Part shown: positions 15,332 through 22,754 of the stretch, piece after piece
Numbering within the stretch: position 1 is the stretch's first letter
Layout: every line of letters begins with the position of its first letter
NCBI GenBank assembly: GCA_035644495.1
Contig: DASQOM010000035.1
Location: 1 to 35,686 of the forward strand
Length of the DNA: 35,686 bases
Source: JACQFK01 sp035644495
Lineage (GTDB): Bacteria; Planctomycetota; MHYJ01; JACPRB01
Direction: 5' to 3'
Notes under the pieces: model-generated
Told to the model about the DNA's origin: nothing
The model's database searches: none
The model's input: the letters and a program-made list of their open reading frames with translations, nothing else
Program-made: the position numbers and the translations under genes

Positions 15332-17425
15332 ATGAACGGAATCGCCGGCTGGATCGGAAGGAACAGGGAGTTCCTGTTCGTGATGGCGCTGCTGGCCATC
15401 CTCGGGACGATCTTCGTCCCGCTGCCGCCGTTCATCCTCGATTTCCTCCTGGTCATCTCGATCACGCTGGGCGTGCTCATCCTGATGACCGTCATCTACG
15501 TCCGCGAACCCGTCCGCTTCTCCGCGTTCCCCTCCATCCTCCTGCTGACGACCGCGTACCGCCTCGCCCTGAACGTGGCGACCACGCGGCAGATCCTGGG
15601 CAACGCGGGCCAGGACGGCACCCGCGCCGCCGGCCGCGTGGTCGAGGCTTTCGGCAACTTCGTGGCCGGCTCCGACCCCGTCATCGGCTTCGTCATCTTC
15701 ACGATCCTGATCATCGTGAATTTCATCGTGATCACCAAGGGCGCCGGCCGCGTCTCCGAGGTCGCCGCCCGCTTCACCCTCGACGCCATGCCCGGCAAGC
15801 AGATGGCGATCGATGCCGACCTGAACGCGGGCCTCATCAAGGAGGCCGAGGCGCGGGAGCGCCGGGCCCGGGTCTCGCGCGAGGCCGACTTCTACGGCGC
15901 CATGGACGGCGCCTCGAAGTTCGTCCGCGGCGACGCCATCGCGGGCATCGTGATCACGCTGGTCAACATCGTCGCCGGCTTCGCGATCGGCTGGCTGAAG
16001 TACAGCATGCCGGCGACCCGCGCCCTCCATACGTTCACGATCCTGACGATCGGCGACGGCCTGGTCTCCCAGATCCCCGCGCTGATCGTGTCGCTGGCGG
16101 CCGGCCTCATCGTGACCCGCGCGGCGTCCGACGGCAGCATGGGCCGGGAGATGGTGGGCCAGCTCTTCGGAGAGAAGAAGGTCCTCTGGATCACGGTGGG
16201 CTTCCTGGGCCTGCTCCTGACGTCGGCCCTCTTCGCCGGCAGCGGCCTCCCCTGGTTCCAGATCCTCGTGGTCGGCGGCTTCCTCGCGGTCGCCGCCGGG
16301 GTGATGGGCAGCGCGGAGAAGTCGAAGGCCAAGGCGGATGCGGCGAAGCGGGAGGAGGACGTCGCGGCGAACCGCAAGCCGGAGCGCGTGGAAGGCCTCC
16401 TCAAGGTGGATCCGATCGAGCTCGAGGTCGGGCTGGGCCTGGTCAAGCTCGTCGACCCCGTGGAGGGCGGCGGATTCCTCGACCGTATCGCGCAGGTGCG
16501 CCGGCAGATGGCGGTGGACCTGGGACTGGTCGTGCCGCCGGTGCGCATCCGCGACAACGACACCCTGGACCCCAACTCCTACGCGATCAAGATCCGCGGC
16601 TTGGTCATCGCCACGGGCTCGCTGCGCCCGGACCGCGTGCTGGCGATGGAGAGCGGGGCCGTATCGGGCACGCTCGACGGCATCGCGACCCGGGAGCCGG
16701 CCTTCGGCCTGAAGGGCTACTGGATCACCGCGGAGCTGAAGCCGACGGCCGAGGTGCTGGGCTACCAGGTGGCCGACGCGGGCACGGTGCTGTCGACGCA
16801 CCTGACGGAGACGATCAAACGCTATGCGCACGAGCTGCTCACCCGCGACGAGGTGAACAATCTGATCAAGACCCTGAAGGAGGAGAGCCCGGCGGTGGTG
16901 GAGGAGGTCGTCCCCGCGGTGCTGAAGCCCGGCGAGATCCAGAAGGTGCTGCAGAACCTGCTCCGGGAAGGCGTCTCGATCCGCGACCTGGGCACGATCC
17001 TGGAGACCCTCGGGGACTACGGGATGCGCATCAAGGACCCCGAGGTGCTGACTGAATACGTCCGCAATTCGCTGGCGCGCACGATCTGCCGCAGCCACGT
17101 CTCGGCCGACGGCCGGATCCGCGTCATCACGCTCGACCCGAAGCTCGAGGACCTGATCAAGTCGTCCACGGAGCGGTCGGAGCGCGGGAGCATCGTCGCG
17201 CTGTCGCCCGCGATGGTGGGCCGCATCGCCGATCGCCTGGCGAAGGAGATTTCGAAGCTGGCCGCCGCCGGCCACGAGCCCGTGATCCTCTGCTCGCCCC
17301 AGGTGCGGGCCCAGGTCCGGAAGATCGCCGAGACCGTCCAGCCCGGCATCACGGTGCTGTCCTACAACGAAATCGTCCAGGACGCGAAGGTCGAATCGCT
17401 CGGCATGGTCGCCGTGGACGCGTGA
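15332..17425 (+). CDS. flhA: Flagellar export protein FlhA
   Basis: The large export-gate component that uses proton motive force and docks chaperone-substrate complexes. The 697-aa product has eight N-terminal TM helices. The FHIPEP signature is at about 60-90 (RFSAFPSILLLTTAYRLALNVATTRQIL), followed by ITKGAGRVSEVAARFTLDAMPGKQMAIDADLNAG, the conserved cytoplasmic loop. The C-terminal cytoplasmic domain starts near residue 335 with a charged linker (EKSKAKADAAKREED). It contains LETLGDYGMRIKDPEVLTEYVRNSLARTICR, also canonical. Full family length. No strong ribosome-binding site is seen, so it may depend on coupling to flhB. Confidence 0.97.
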   Translation: MNGIAGWIGRNREFLFVMALLAILGTIFVPLPPFILDFLLVISITLGVLILMTVIYVREPVRFSAFPSILLLTTAYRLALNVATTRQILGNAGQDGTRAAGRVVEAFGNFVAGSDPVIGFVIFTILIIVNFIVITKGAGRVSEVAARFTLDAMPGKQMAIDADLNAGLIKEAEARERRARVSREADFYGAMDGASKFVRGDAIAGIVITLVNIVAGFAIGWLKYSMPATRALHTFTILTIGDGLVSQIPALIVSLAAGLIVTRAASDGSMGREMVGQLFGEKKVLWITVGFLGLLLTSALFAGSGLPWFQILVVGGFLAVAAGVMGSAEKSKAKADAAKREEDVAANRKPERVEGLLKVDPIELEVGLGLVKLVDPVEGGGFLDRIAQVRRQMAVDLGLVVPPVRIRDNDTLDPNSYAIKIRGLVIATGSLRPDRVLAMESGAVSGTLDGIATREPAFGLKGYWITAELKPTAEVLGYQVADAGTVLSTHLTETIKRYAHELLTRDEVNNLIKTLKEESPAVVEEVVPAVLKPGEIQKVLQNLLREGVSIRDLGTILETLGDYGMRIKDPEVLTEYVRNSLARTICRSHVSADGRIRVITLDPKLEDLIKSSTERSERGSIVALSPAMVGRIADRLAKEISKLAAAGHEPVILCSPQVRAQVRKIAETVQPGITVLSYNEIVQDAKVESLGMVAVDA

Positions 17426-17450
17426 GGAATCGCGGAGAGGCTTGAAGGGA

Positions 17451-18557
17451 ATGCAGATTCGCAGGTACGTGGGAGCCGACGAGAAGGAGCTCCTGAGGAA
17501 GATCCGCACCGATCTCGGCGCGGACGCGGTCATCCTCCATTCCTCGTACGCGAAGCGCAGCGGCCTGCTCAGCCTCTTCGCCAAGCCCCGCATCGAGATC
17601 GTCGCCGGGGGCGGCTTCCGCATCGTGAAGGATTACGGAAACGCGGAGGCCCCCGCCGCGCGCCCCGCCGGGGCGTCCCCCGAGAGCCTGCAGCGCGAGA
17701 TCGGGGAGATCAAACGGTTGATCACGGAGACGCAGACGATGGTGGCGTCGCGCCCCGGCGTCGACGGCCCCCAGGAGCTCTCGGAGGAGTATGCCACGCT
17801 CGCGACGACCCAGGTCTCGGAGAGCCTGGCCCGCAAGATGGTCGCCCGGCTCCGCAGCGCGCTGCCCCCCGAGGGCCTGCGCGACCGCGGCCGAATCCGC
17901 ACCGCCGTGCGCGGCCTCGTCAAGGAGATGATCCGCTGCACCGACGGCATCGCGCTCAAGCCCGGCCGCTGCACGCGCGTCGCCTTCATCGGGCCCACGG
18001 GCGTGGGCAAGACGACGACGATCGCGAAGCTGGTCTCGATCTACGCGCACCGCGGCCGCGAAGTGGCGGTGATCACGAACGACACGTACCGCATCGCGGC
18101 GGCGGAGCAGATCAAGCGCGTCGCCCAGCTGGTCGGCGTCCCCATCCGCGTCTGCCAGCGTCCCGAGGAGATCACGCGCGCGCTCGAGGAGTTCTCGAAC
18201 CGCGACCTGGTCCTCGTCGACACCGCGGGCCGGAGCCAGAAGAACGCACGGCGCCTGGACGACCTCAAGGATGTCCTGGCGGCCACGAAGCCCGACGAGA
18301 CGCACCTGGTCGTGTCGATGACGACGCAGGCCGAGACGGTCGTCGACGTCGCCGAGCGCTTCGCGCCCTGCGGCTACGACCGGCTGGTCGTGACCAAGCT
18401 GGACGAGGCGATCAAGCTCGGCGTCGTGCTGGACGTGCTGTCCCGCATCCAGACCGAGCTCTCGTTCGTCTGCACCGGCCAGGAGATCCCGCGCGACATC
18501 GAGGTCGCGGACTCCGGCCGCCTGGCCTCCCTCATCCTGGGAGAAGAGACGTTATGA
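17451..18557 (+). CDS. flhF: Flagellar placement SRP-type GTPase FlhF
   Basis: Recruits early flagellar components to the pole or assembly site. The 368-aa product has a basic N-terminal domain starting MQIRRYVGADEKELLRKIRTDLGADAVIL, a helical N region (about 95-160) and the SRP-type G domain. The P-loop is GPTGVGKTTT at 181-190. DTAGR is at 257-261 and the TKLDE guanine-binding motif is near 315. A TTG three codons earlier (17442) is in frame, but the ATG gives the standard FlhF N-terminus and lies about 10 nt after GGAGAGG. The stop overlaps the flhG start (ATGA), as is common for this pair, so both products are made in step. Confidence 0.95.
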   Translation: MQIRRYVGADEKELLRKIRTDLGADAVILHSSYAKRSGLLSLFAKPRIEIVAGGGFRIVKDYGNAEAPAARPAGASPESLQREIGEIKRLITETQTMVASRPGVDGPQELSEEYATLATTQVSESLARKMVARLRSALPPEGLRDRGRIRTAVRGLVKEMIRCTDGIALKPGRCTRVAFIGPTGVGKTTTIAKLVSIYAHRGREVAVITNDTYRIAAAEQIKRVAQLVGVPIRVCQRPEEITRALEEFSNRDLVLVDTAGRSQKNARRLDDLKDVLAATKPDETHLVVSMTTQAETVVDVAERFAPCGYDRLVVTKLDEAIKLGVVLDVLSRIQTELSFVCTGQEIPRDIEVADSGRLASLILGEETL

Positions 18558-19474
18558 ACACCGCCGAAAAACGGAACTTCGGCAACATCGTCCCGGAGGT
18601 GGTCGAGGCCCTGCCGGGCCGCGACCAGGCCGACGGCCTGCGCCGCCTCGCCCGGACGAAGACCCCCCATGCCCGCGTCATCGCCGTGACGAGCGGGAAG
18701 GGCGGCGTCGGCAAAACGAACGTCTCCGTGAACCTGTCGATCGCGCTGGCGGCCCAGCGGAAGAAGGTGGTCCTCGTCGATCTCGACCTGGGCCTGGCGA
18801 ACGCGGACATCCTGCTCGACCTGACGTCGCGCTACAACCTGTCACAGGTCCTGGTCGGCCGGAAGACGATCGAGGAAGTCACGCTGCCGGCGATGGGCGG
18901 GATCCGCGTGGTGCCGGGGGCAAGCGGCGTCGAGCGCCTGGCCAACCTGTCGGACGTGGAGCGCGCGACGCTGCTGTCGAGTTTCGAGGTCCTGCACCGC
19001 GACGCGGACTATATCGTCTTCGACACGGGCGCCGGCATCTCGAAGAACACGACGGCCTTCCTGGCGGCGGCGGACGACATCGTGGTGGTGACGATGCCGG
19101 AGCCGACGGCCGTGGTGGACGCCTACGCGGTGATCAAGATGCTGAGCCGCGAGCAGGACCACGGCGAGATCTACATCCTCCTCAACCAGTGCACGGGGCG
19201 GGAGGAGGCGGACAAGTTCGCCACCGGCATCGCGGTGACGGCCAACAAGCTGCTGAACACGTACGTGGAAAAGCTCGGATACATCGTGAGCGACCCGCGG
19301 GTGGCCCAGTCGGTGCGCCAACGGCGCCCGTTCCTGCTGGCCTATCCGGGATGCGCGGCGAGCGCGTGCCTGCGCTCGATCGCGGACCGGTTGCTGCGGA
19401 AGGACCCGCTCGTGCCGGTGTCCGAGCGTCCGTCGTTCGTTCGCCGTCTGTTTTCGGCGTTTGGAGCGAAGTGA
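18554..19474 (+). CDS. flhG: Flagellar number regulator FlhG (MinD-like ATPase)
   Basis: A ParA/MinD-family ATPase that limits flagellar number by controlling FlhF. The deviant Walker A is SGKGGVGKT at 47-55, with VVLVDLDLGLANADILL next (Walker A' region). YIVFDTGAGISKNTTAF and VVVTMPEPTAVVDAYAVIK follow. Upstream of the ATPase core is RDQADGLR (D24-Q25-A26...L29-R30), which matches the DQAxxLR motif that stimulates FlhF GTPase activity. The C-terminus (RPSFVRRLFSAFG) is an amphipathic basic helix that suits MinD-type membrane targeting. In some bacteria FlhG/FleN also restrains a sigma-54 activator, which is relevant given the sigma-54 promoters at 27421 and 27860. Confidence 0.95.
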   Translation: MNTAEKRNFGNIVPEVVEALPGRDQADGLRRLARTKTPHARVIAVTSGKGGVGKTNVSVNLSIALAAQRKKVVLVDLDLGLANADILLDLTSRYNLSQVLVGRKTIEEVTLPAMGGIRVVPGASGVERLANLSDVERATLLSSFEVLHRDADYIVFDTGAGISKNTTAFLAAADDIVVVTMPEPTAVVDAYAVIKMLSREQDHGEIYILLNQCTGREEADKFATGIAVTANKLLNTYVEKLGYIVSDPRVAQSVRQRRPFLLAYPGCAASACLRSIADRLLRKDPLVPVSERPSFVRRLFSAFGAK

Positions 19475-19478
19475 CAGG

Positions 19479-19763
19479 ATGGACAGGATCATCGGCGCGG
19501 TGCTCGGGCTTGCGGCCTTCACGGCCGTGATCGCGCTCAGCCTCTCGAAGGGGATCTCCTTCGCGGGCTGCGCGGTCCGGGCGACCGTGGCGCTGGTTCT
19601 GGGCTACCTGGTGGGAAGGTTGATTTTCGGTTTGCCGGGGCTGTCGATCGTCAAGGAGGCGGCGGGGCCGATCCCGCCGCCGCCGCCGCCGCCGGCACCG
19701 GGGGATTCGAAGCCCGTGGGGAAGGCGCCCGATGAGGTGCCGCCGCCCCCGATGGCTTCCTAG
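19479..19763 (+). CDS. Small two-TM membrane protein with a polyproline tail, between flhG and fliA
   Basis: A 94-aa protein. Two hydrophobic segments, at about 3-20 (IIGAVLGLAAFTAVIALSL) and 26-50, are joined by a short loop. A Pro-rich tail from about 66 includes a run of seven prolines and ends DEVPPPPMAS. The ATG at 19479 starts 4 nt after the flhG stop; an in-frame TTG at 19461 lies inside flhG and is less likely. The gene sits between flhG and fliA in one transcription unit, so a flagellar or motility role is inferred. The polyproline run should need EF-P for translation and could bind a partner. I recognise no family. Confidence 0.75.
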   Translation: MDRIIGAVLGLAAFTAVIALSLSKGISFAGCAVRATVALVLGYLVGRLIFGLPGLSIVKEAAGPIPPPPPPPAPGDSKPVGKAPDEVPPPPMAS

Positions 19764-19778
19764 GAGAGGGGGAAGATC

Positions 19779-20555
19779 ATGGCACAGGTCACCAAGCGGT
19801 CCAAGGAGGAGATGGGGAAACTCTGGGAGGAGTTCGGTCGCACGCGCGACGCGCAGCTCAAGAACATTCTCTCGGAGGAGTATCTGCCGATCGTCCGCTA
19901 CGTCGCGGAAAAGATGATCGAGCGGCTTCCGCACAACGTCCAGGTCGAGGACCTGGTCGGCGCGGGCGTCTTCGGTCTCTTCGACGCGGTCGAGCGCTTC
20001 GATCTGGCCCGGGGCGTGAAGTTCGAGACCTACTGCGTGGGCCGCATCCGCGGCGCGATGCTCGACGAGCTGCGCCACATGGACTGGGTGCCGCGCCTGA
20101 CGCGCGCGCGCGCGAACAAGCTCGAGGCGGCGTACTCCCGCCTCGAGAAGGAGATGGGCCGCGCTCCGACCGACGTCGAGCTGGCCGCGGATCTCAAGAT
20201 CTCCGTCGACGCGCTCGACGAGCTGTTCCGCGAAGTCAGCGGCGCCTCGATCGTCACCATGGGCCGCCGGACGCTGGACAAGGACCCGAACCAGCTCGGC
20301 GTCGACATCATGGAGGACGAGAAGATCGAGGGCCCGCTGCCGGCCAACACGCGGCGCGACCTGGTCGAGTTCTGCAAGAAGAAGCTCTCGGTCAAGGAGC
20401 GGTACATCCTCATGATGTACTACTTCGAGGATCTGACGCTGAAGGAGATCGGCCAGATCCTGGATCTGTCGGAGTCGCGCGTCTGCCAGCTGCACGCGAA
20501 GCTCGTGACCCGGCTCCGCACCTTCCTCAAGCACAAGCAGGTGGAGATCGCATAA
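19779..20555 (+). CDS. fliA: Flagellar sigma factor FliA (sigma-28)
   Basis: Directs RNA polymerase to late flagellar promoters. The 258-aa product has the FliA/WhiG layout. Region 2 is at about 25-95: YLPIVRYVAEKMIERLP, VEDLVGAGVFGLFDAVERFD and KFETYCVGRIRGAMLDELRHMDWVPR. The RGAMLDELR-x-x-D-W-x-P-R stretch is diagnostic. Region 3 is RLEKEMGRAPTDVELAADL, and region 4 is SVKERYILMMYYFEDLTLKEIGQILDLSESRVCQLHAKLV. Normal length. Preceded by GAGGGGGAAG. No flgM anti-sigma gene is visible in the window. The TAA stop overlaps the next start (TAATG). Confidence 0.96.
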   Translation: MAQVTKRSKEEMGKLWEEFGRTRDAQLKNILSEEYLPIVRYVAEKMIERLPHNVQVEDLVGAGVFGLFDAVERFDLARGVKFETYCVGRIRGAMLDELRHMDWVPRLTRARANKLEAAYSRLEKEMGRAPTDVELAADLKISVDALDELFREVSGASIVTMGRRTLDKDPNQLGVDIMEDEKIEGPLPANTRRDLVEFCKKKLSVKERYILMMYYFEDLTLKEIGQILDLSESRVCQLHAKLVTRLRTFLKHKQVEIA

Positions 20556-20875
20556 TGCCCGGAGGGGCGGCGAACCGTCCCGTCGCGCCGGCGGACCCGG
20601 ATCCGCCGGCACTCGACGCCGCGATGCGGCAGGCCCGGGAGCGGGCGGCGGCCCCCGTGCCGCCGGGCCGGGTCCCGGATCCCGAGGCCCCGGGGACGAC
20701 GCCCCGCGTGGAGGAGGTCCGGCCCGCGGTCGGCGCCGTCGTCCAGGGCGACCCCCGCGGCGCGCGGTCGCATCGCCTGGCCCCGAGGCGGCGACGGAAG
20801 ACGAAGGATACGCCGGCCGGCCCCGACGCCCCGGATCCCCGGGGCAGGGGGGGCCGTCTCGATCTCCGGGTCTGA
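20555..20875 (+). CDS. Small basic, proline-rich hypothetical protein coupled to fliA
   Basis: A 106-aa protein very rich in Pro, Ala, Arg and Gly, probably largely disordered, with a basic patch (APRRRRKTKDT) and the C-terminus GRLDLRV. The start overlaps the fliA stop (TAATG), which favours real, coupled translation. Third-codon positions are almost all G or C, like neighbouring genes. There is no TM segment or recognised domain. It may be the last gene of the flagellar operon, because a new promoter starts 12 bp downstream. Confidence 0.55.
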   Translation: MPGGAANRPVAPADPDPPALDAAMRQARERAAAPVPPGRVPDPEAPGTTPRVEEVRPAVGAVVQGDPRGARSHRLAPRRRRKTKDTPAGPDAPDPRGRGGRLDLRV

Positions 20876-20886
20876 TCTTCAACCGC

Positions 20887-20916
20887 TTGGCGATTCCCCC
20901 ACCCCGGTGCTAGACT
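20887..20916 (+). promoter_or_regulatory. Sigma-70 promoter predicting a leaderless surE mRNA
   Basis: TTGGCG (20887-20892), an 18-nt spacer and TAGACT (20911-20916) are followed by 7 nt and the GTG at 20924. It marks the boundary between the flagellar operon and the surE-bioFA unit. Confidence 0.6.
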
Positions 20917-20923
20917 TCATCGC

Positions 20924-21670
20924 GTGAAGATCCTGCTCTCCAACGACGACGGCGTCACCGCGCCCGGACTCCACCAGATGGGCGCCGAACTCCGGAAGCT
21001 GGGCGAGGTCTATATCTGCGCCCCCGAGGGCCCTCGCAGCGGCGCCTCCAGCTCCCTGACTCTGTATTCCCCCCTCCATGTCACCGAGGTCGCCCCCCGC
21101 TGCTGGAGCGTCAGCGGCCATCCCGCCGACGCCGTCAAGCTGGCCCTCACCGAGCTGCTCGGCGGCCGCCCCGACATCGTCGTCAGCGGCATCAACAACG
21201 GCCTCAACTGCGGATCGAACGTCCTGTATTCGGGGACCGTCGCCGCCGCCCTCGAGGGCGCCCAGGCCGGCATCCTCTCCTTCGCGGTGTCGCGCAAGGT
21301 CGCCACCAACGACAACTACCGTTCGGAGGCGAAGATCGCCGCGCGCATCATCGAGACGCTGTCGACGTCGTCCACACCGGGGACCACCGTCTACAACATC
21401 AACATCCCCGCTCCGAAGTGCCGCGGCGTCGTGACCGCCATGACCGAACTCATGCCGTACGTGGACCGCTACGACCGGCGCGTCGACCCCCGCGGCCGCG
21501 TCTATTACTGGCTCCGCGGGGAGCCGCCGCGGCCGTCGAAGTCGAACGGCCACTGGACCGACGAGGCTGCGGTCGCCCGCGGCTTTGTCGCCGTGACGCC
21601 CCTGCGCCGGAACCTGACGGACGAGTCCCTGATCCGCGATCTGTCACGGCTCTATCCCGCCAGGAAGTAG
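20924..21670 (+). CDS. surE: 5'/3'-nucleotidase SurE
   Basis: A metal-dependent phosphatase acting on nucleoside monophosphates. The 248-aa product begins KILLSNDDGVTAPGL with the D8-D9 metal pair. It continues with CAPEGPRSGASSSLTL (the conserved Ser region), SGHPADAVKLAL and VVSGINNGLNCGSNVLYSGTVAAALEGAQAG, which has the conserved Asn ligand. All are SurE hallmarks. GTG start, chosen from the conserved first residues. The promoter puts the -10 box 7 nt upstream of this codon, so translation is probably leaderless. bioF follows after 7 nt. Confidence 0.95.
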   Translation: MKILLSNDDGVTAPGLHQMGAELRKLGEVYICAPEGPRSGASSSLTLYSPLHVTEVAPRCWSVSGHPADAVKLALTELLGGRPDIVVSGINNGLNCGSNVLYSGTVAAALEGAQAGILSFAVSRKVATNDNYRSEAKIAARIIETLSTSSTPGTTVYNINIPAPKCRGVVTAMTELMPYVDRYDRRVDPRGRVYYWLRGEPPRPSKSNGHWTDEAAVARGFVAVTPLRRNLTDESLIRDLSRLYPARK

Positions 21671-21677
21671 GGCGGAG

Positions 21678-22754
21678 ATGCTTTCGGAGTTCATCCGGAC
21701 CGAGCTGGAGCAGCTCCGTCGCGCCCATCTCGTGCGCGATCCGCGCGTGATCACCCGGGTCCGCGGACCCTTCGTCACCATCGACGGCCGCGAGTTGCTG
21801 GGCTTCTGCTCCAACGACTACCTGGGGATCGGCCAGGATCCCCGGCTGGCCGAGGCCGCCGGTCGGGCGGCCCGCGATTTCGGCTGGGGGGCGGCCTCCT
21901 CGCGGGCGCTCTCGGGAACCACGCGCTGGCACGCCGAGCTCGAGGACGCCATCGCCGGCTTCAAGGGAGCGCCCGCCGCGCTCTACTTCCCGTCGGGCTA
22001 TATGGCCAACCTTGCGCTCGTGACCTGCCTCGCGTCGCCCGACACCACGATCCTTTCCGACGAGCTCAATCACGCGAGCCTGATCGACGCCTGCCGCCTG
22101 TCCCGCGCCCGCGTCGCCGTCTATCCCCATAAAGACGTCGCCGCGGCCGAGCGCCTCCTCAAGGGCGAGGGGAGCCGAAAACTCATCCTCACGGACACGG
22201 TCTTCAGCATGGACGGGGACCTGGCCCCGCTGGAGGCGCTGCGGGCGCTGGGGGCGGACGTGGTCGTCGACGACGTCCACGGCTTGGGCGTTTTCGGGCC
22301 GGAGGGCCGGGGGACGCTGGACGTCCCCGTGCTGAGCGGCAACCTGTCGAAGGCCGCGGGAGGCATCGGCGGCTTCATCGCGGGATCGCGCGAGCTGATC
22401 GAGCTCGTCCGCAGCCGCGGTCGCGCCTTCCTGTTCACCACGGCGCCGCCCGCCGCGGTCTGCGCCGCCGGGATCGAGGCGCTGGGTCTCATCCGCAAGG
22501 CCGACGACCGCCGCCGCCGCCTCTGGGACAACATCCGCATCCTCGGGGCGACGTCGCCGATATACACGGTGGTCCTGGGTTCCAACGAGCGCGCGCTGGA
22601 GGCGAGCCGCCGGCTCTTCGAGCTCGGCTTCTTCGTCCCGGCGATCCGGCCGCCGTCGGTAGCGCCGGGCACCGCGCGCCTCCGCGTCACCGTGACCGCG
22701 ATGCATGAAAGGGAACACGTTGAAGCGCTCGTCGAAGCCCTCCGGAAAATCTGA
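21678..22754 (+). CDS. bioF: 8-amino-7-oxononanoate synthase (AONS)
   Basis: The first committed step of biotin ring assembly: a pimeloyl thioester plus L-alanine gives 8-amino-7-oxononanoate, a PLP reaction. The 358-aa alpha-oxoamine synthase has LGFCSNDYLGIGQDPRL, GAASSRALSGTTRWHAELEDAIAGFKGAPAALYFPSGYMAN, DELNHASLIDACRLS and VVVDDVHGLGVFGPEGRGT. The Schiff-base lysine is K225 in SGNLSKAAGG. Somewhat shorter than E. coli BioF (384 aa). Glycine C-acetyltransferase is the main alternative; the adjacent bioA favours BioF. A purine-rich GGGCGGAG precedes the ATG. Confidence 0.9.
   Translation: MLSEFIRTELEQLRRAHLVRDPRVITRVRGPFVTIDGRELLGFCSNDYLGIGQDPRLAEAAGRAARDFGWGAASSRALSGTTRWHAELEDAIAGFKGAPAALYFPSGYMANLALVTCLASPDTTILSDELNHASLIDACRLSRARVAVYPHKDVAAAERLLKGEGSRKLILTDTVFSMDGDLAPLEALRALGADVVVDDVHGLGVFGPEGRGTLDVPVLSGNLSKAAGGIGGFIAGSRELIELVRSRGRAFLFTTAPPAAVCAAGIEALGLIRKADDRRRRLWDNIRILGATSPIYTVVLGSNERALEASRRLFELGFFVPAIRPPSVAPGTARLRVTVTAMHEREHVEALVEALRKI

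Noticed and set aside
15248..17623. 791-codon open frame on the minus strand
   Set aside because: Antisense to flhA and the start of flhF; the plus-strand proteins are clear flagellar family members.
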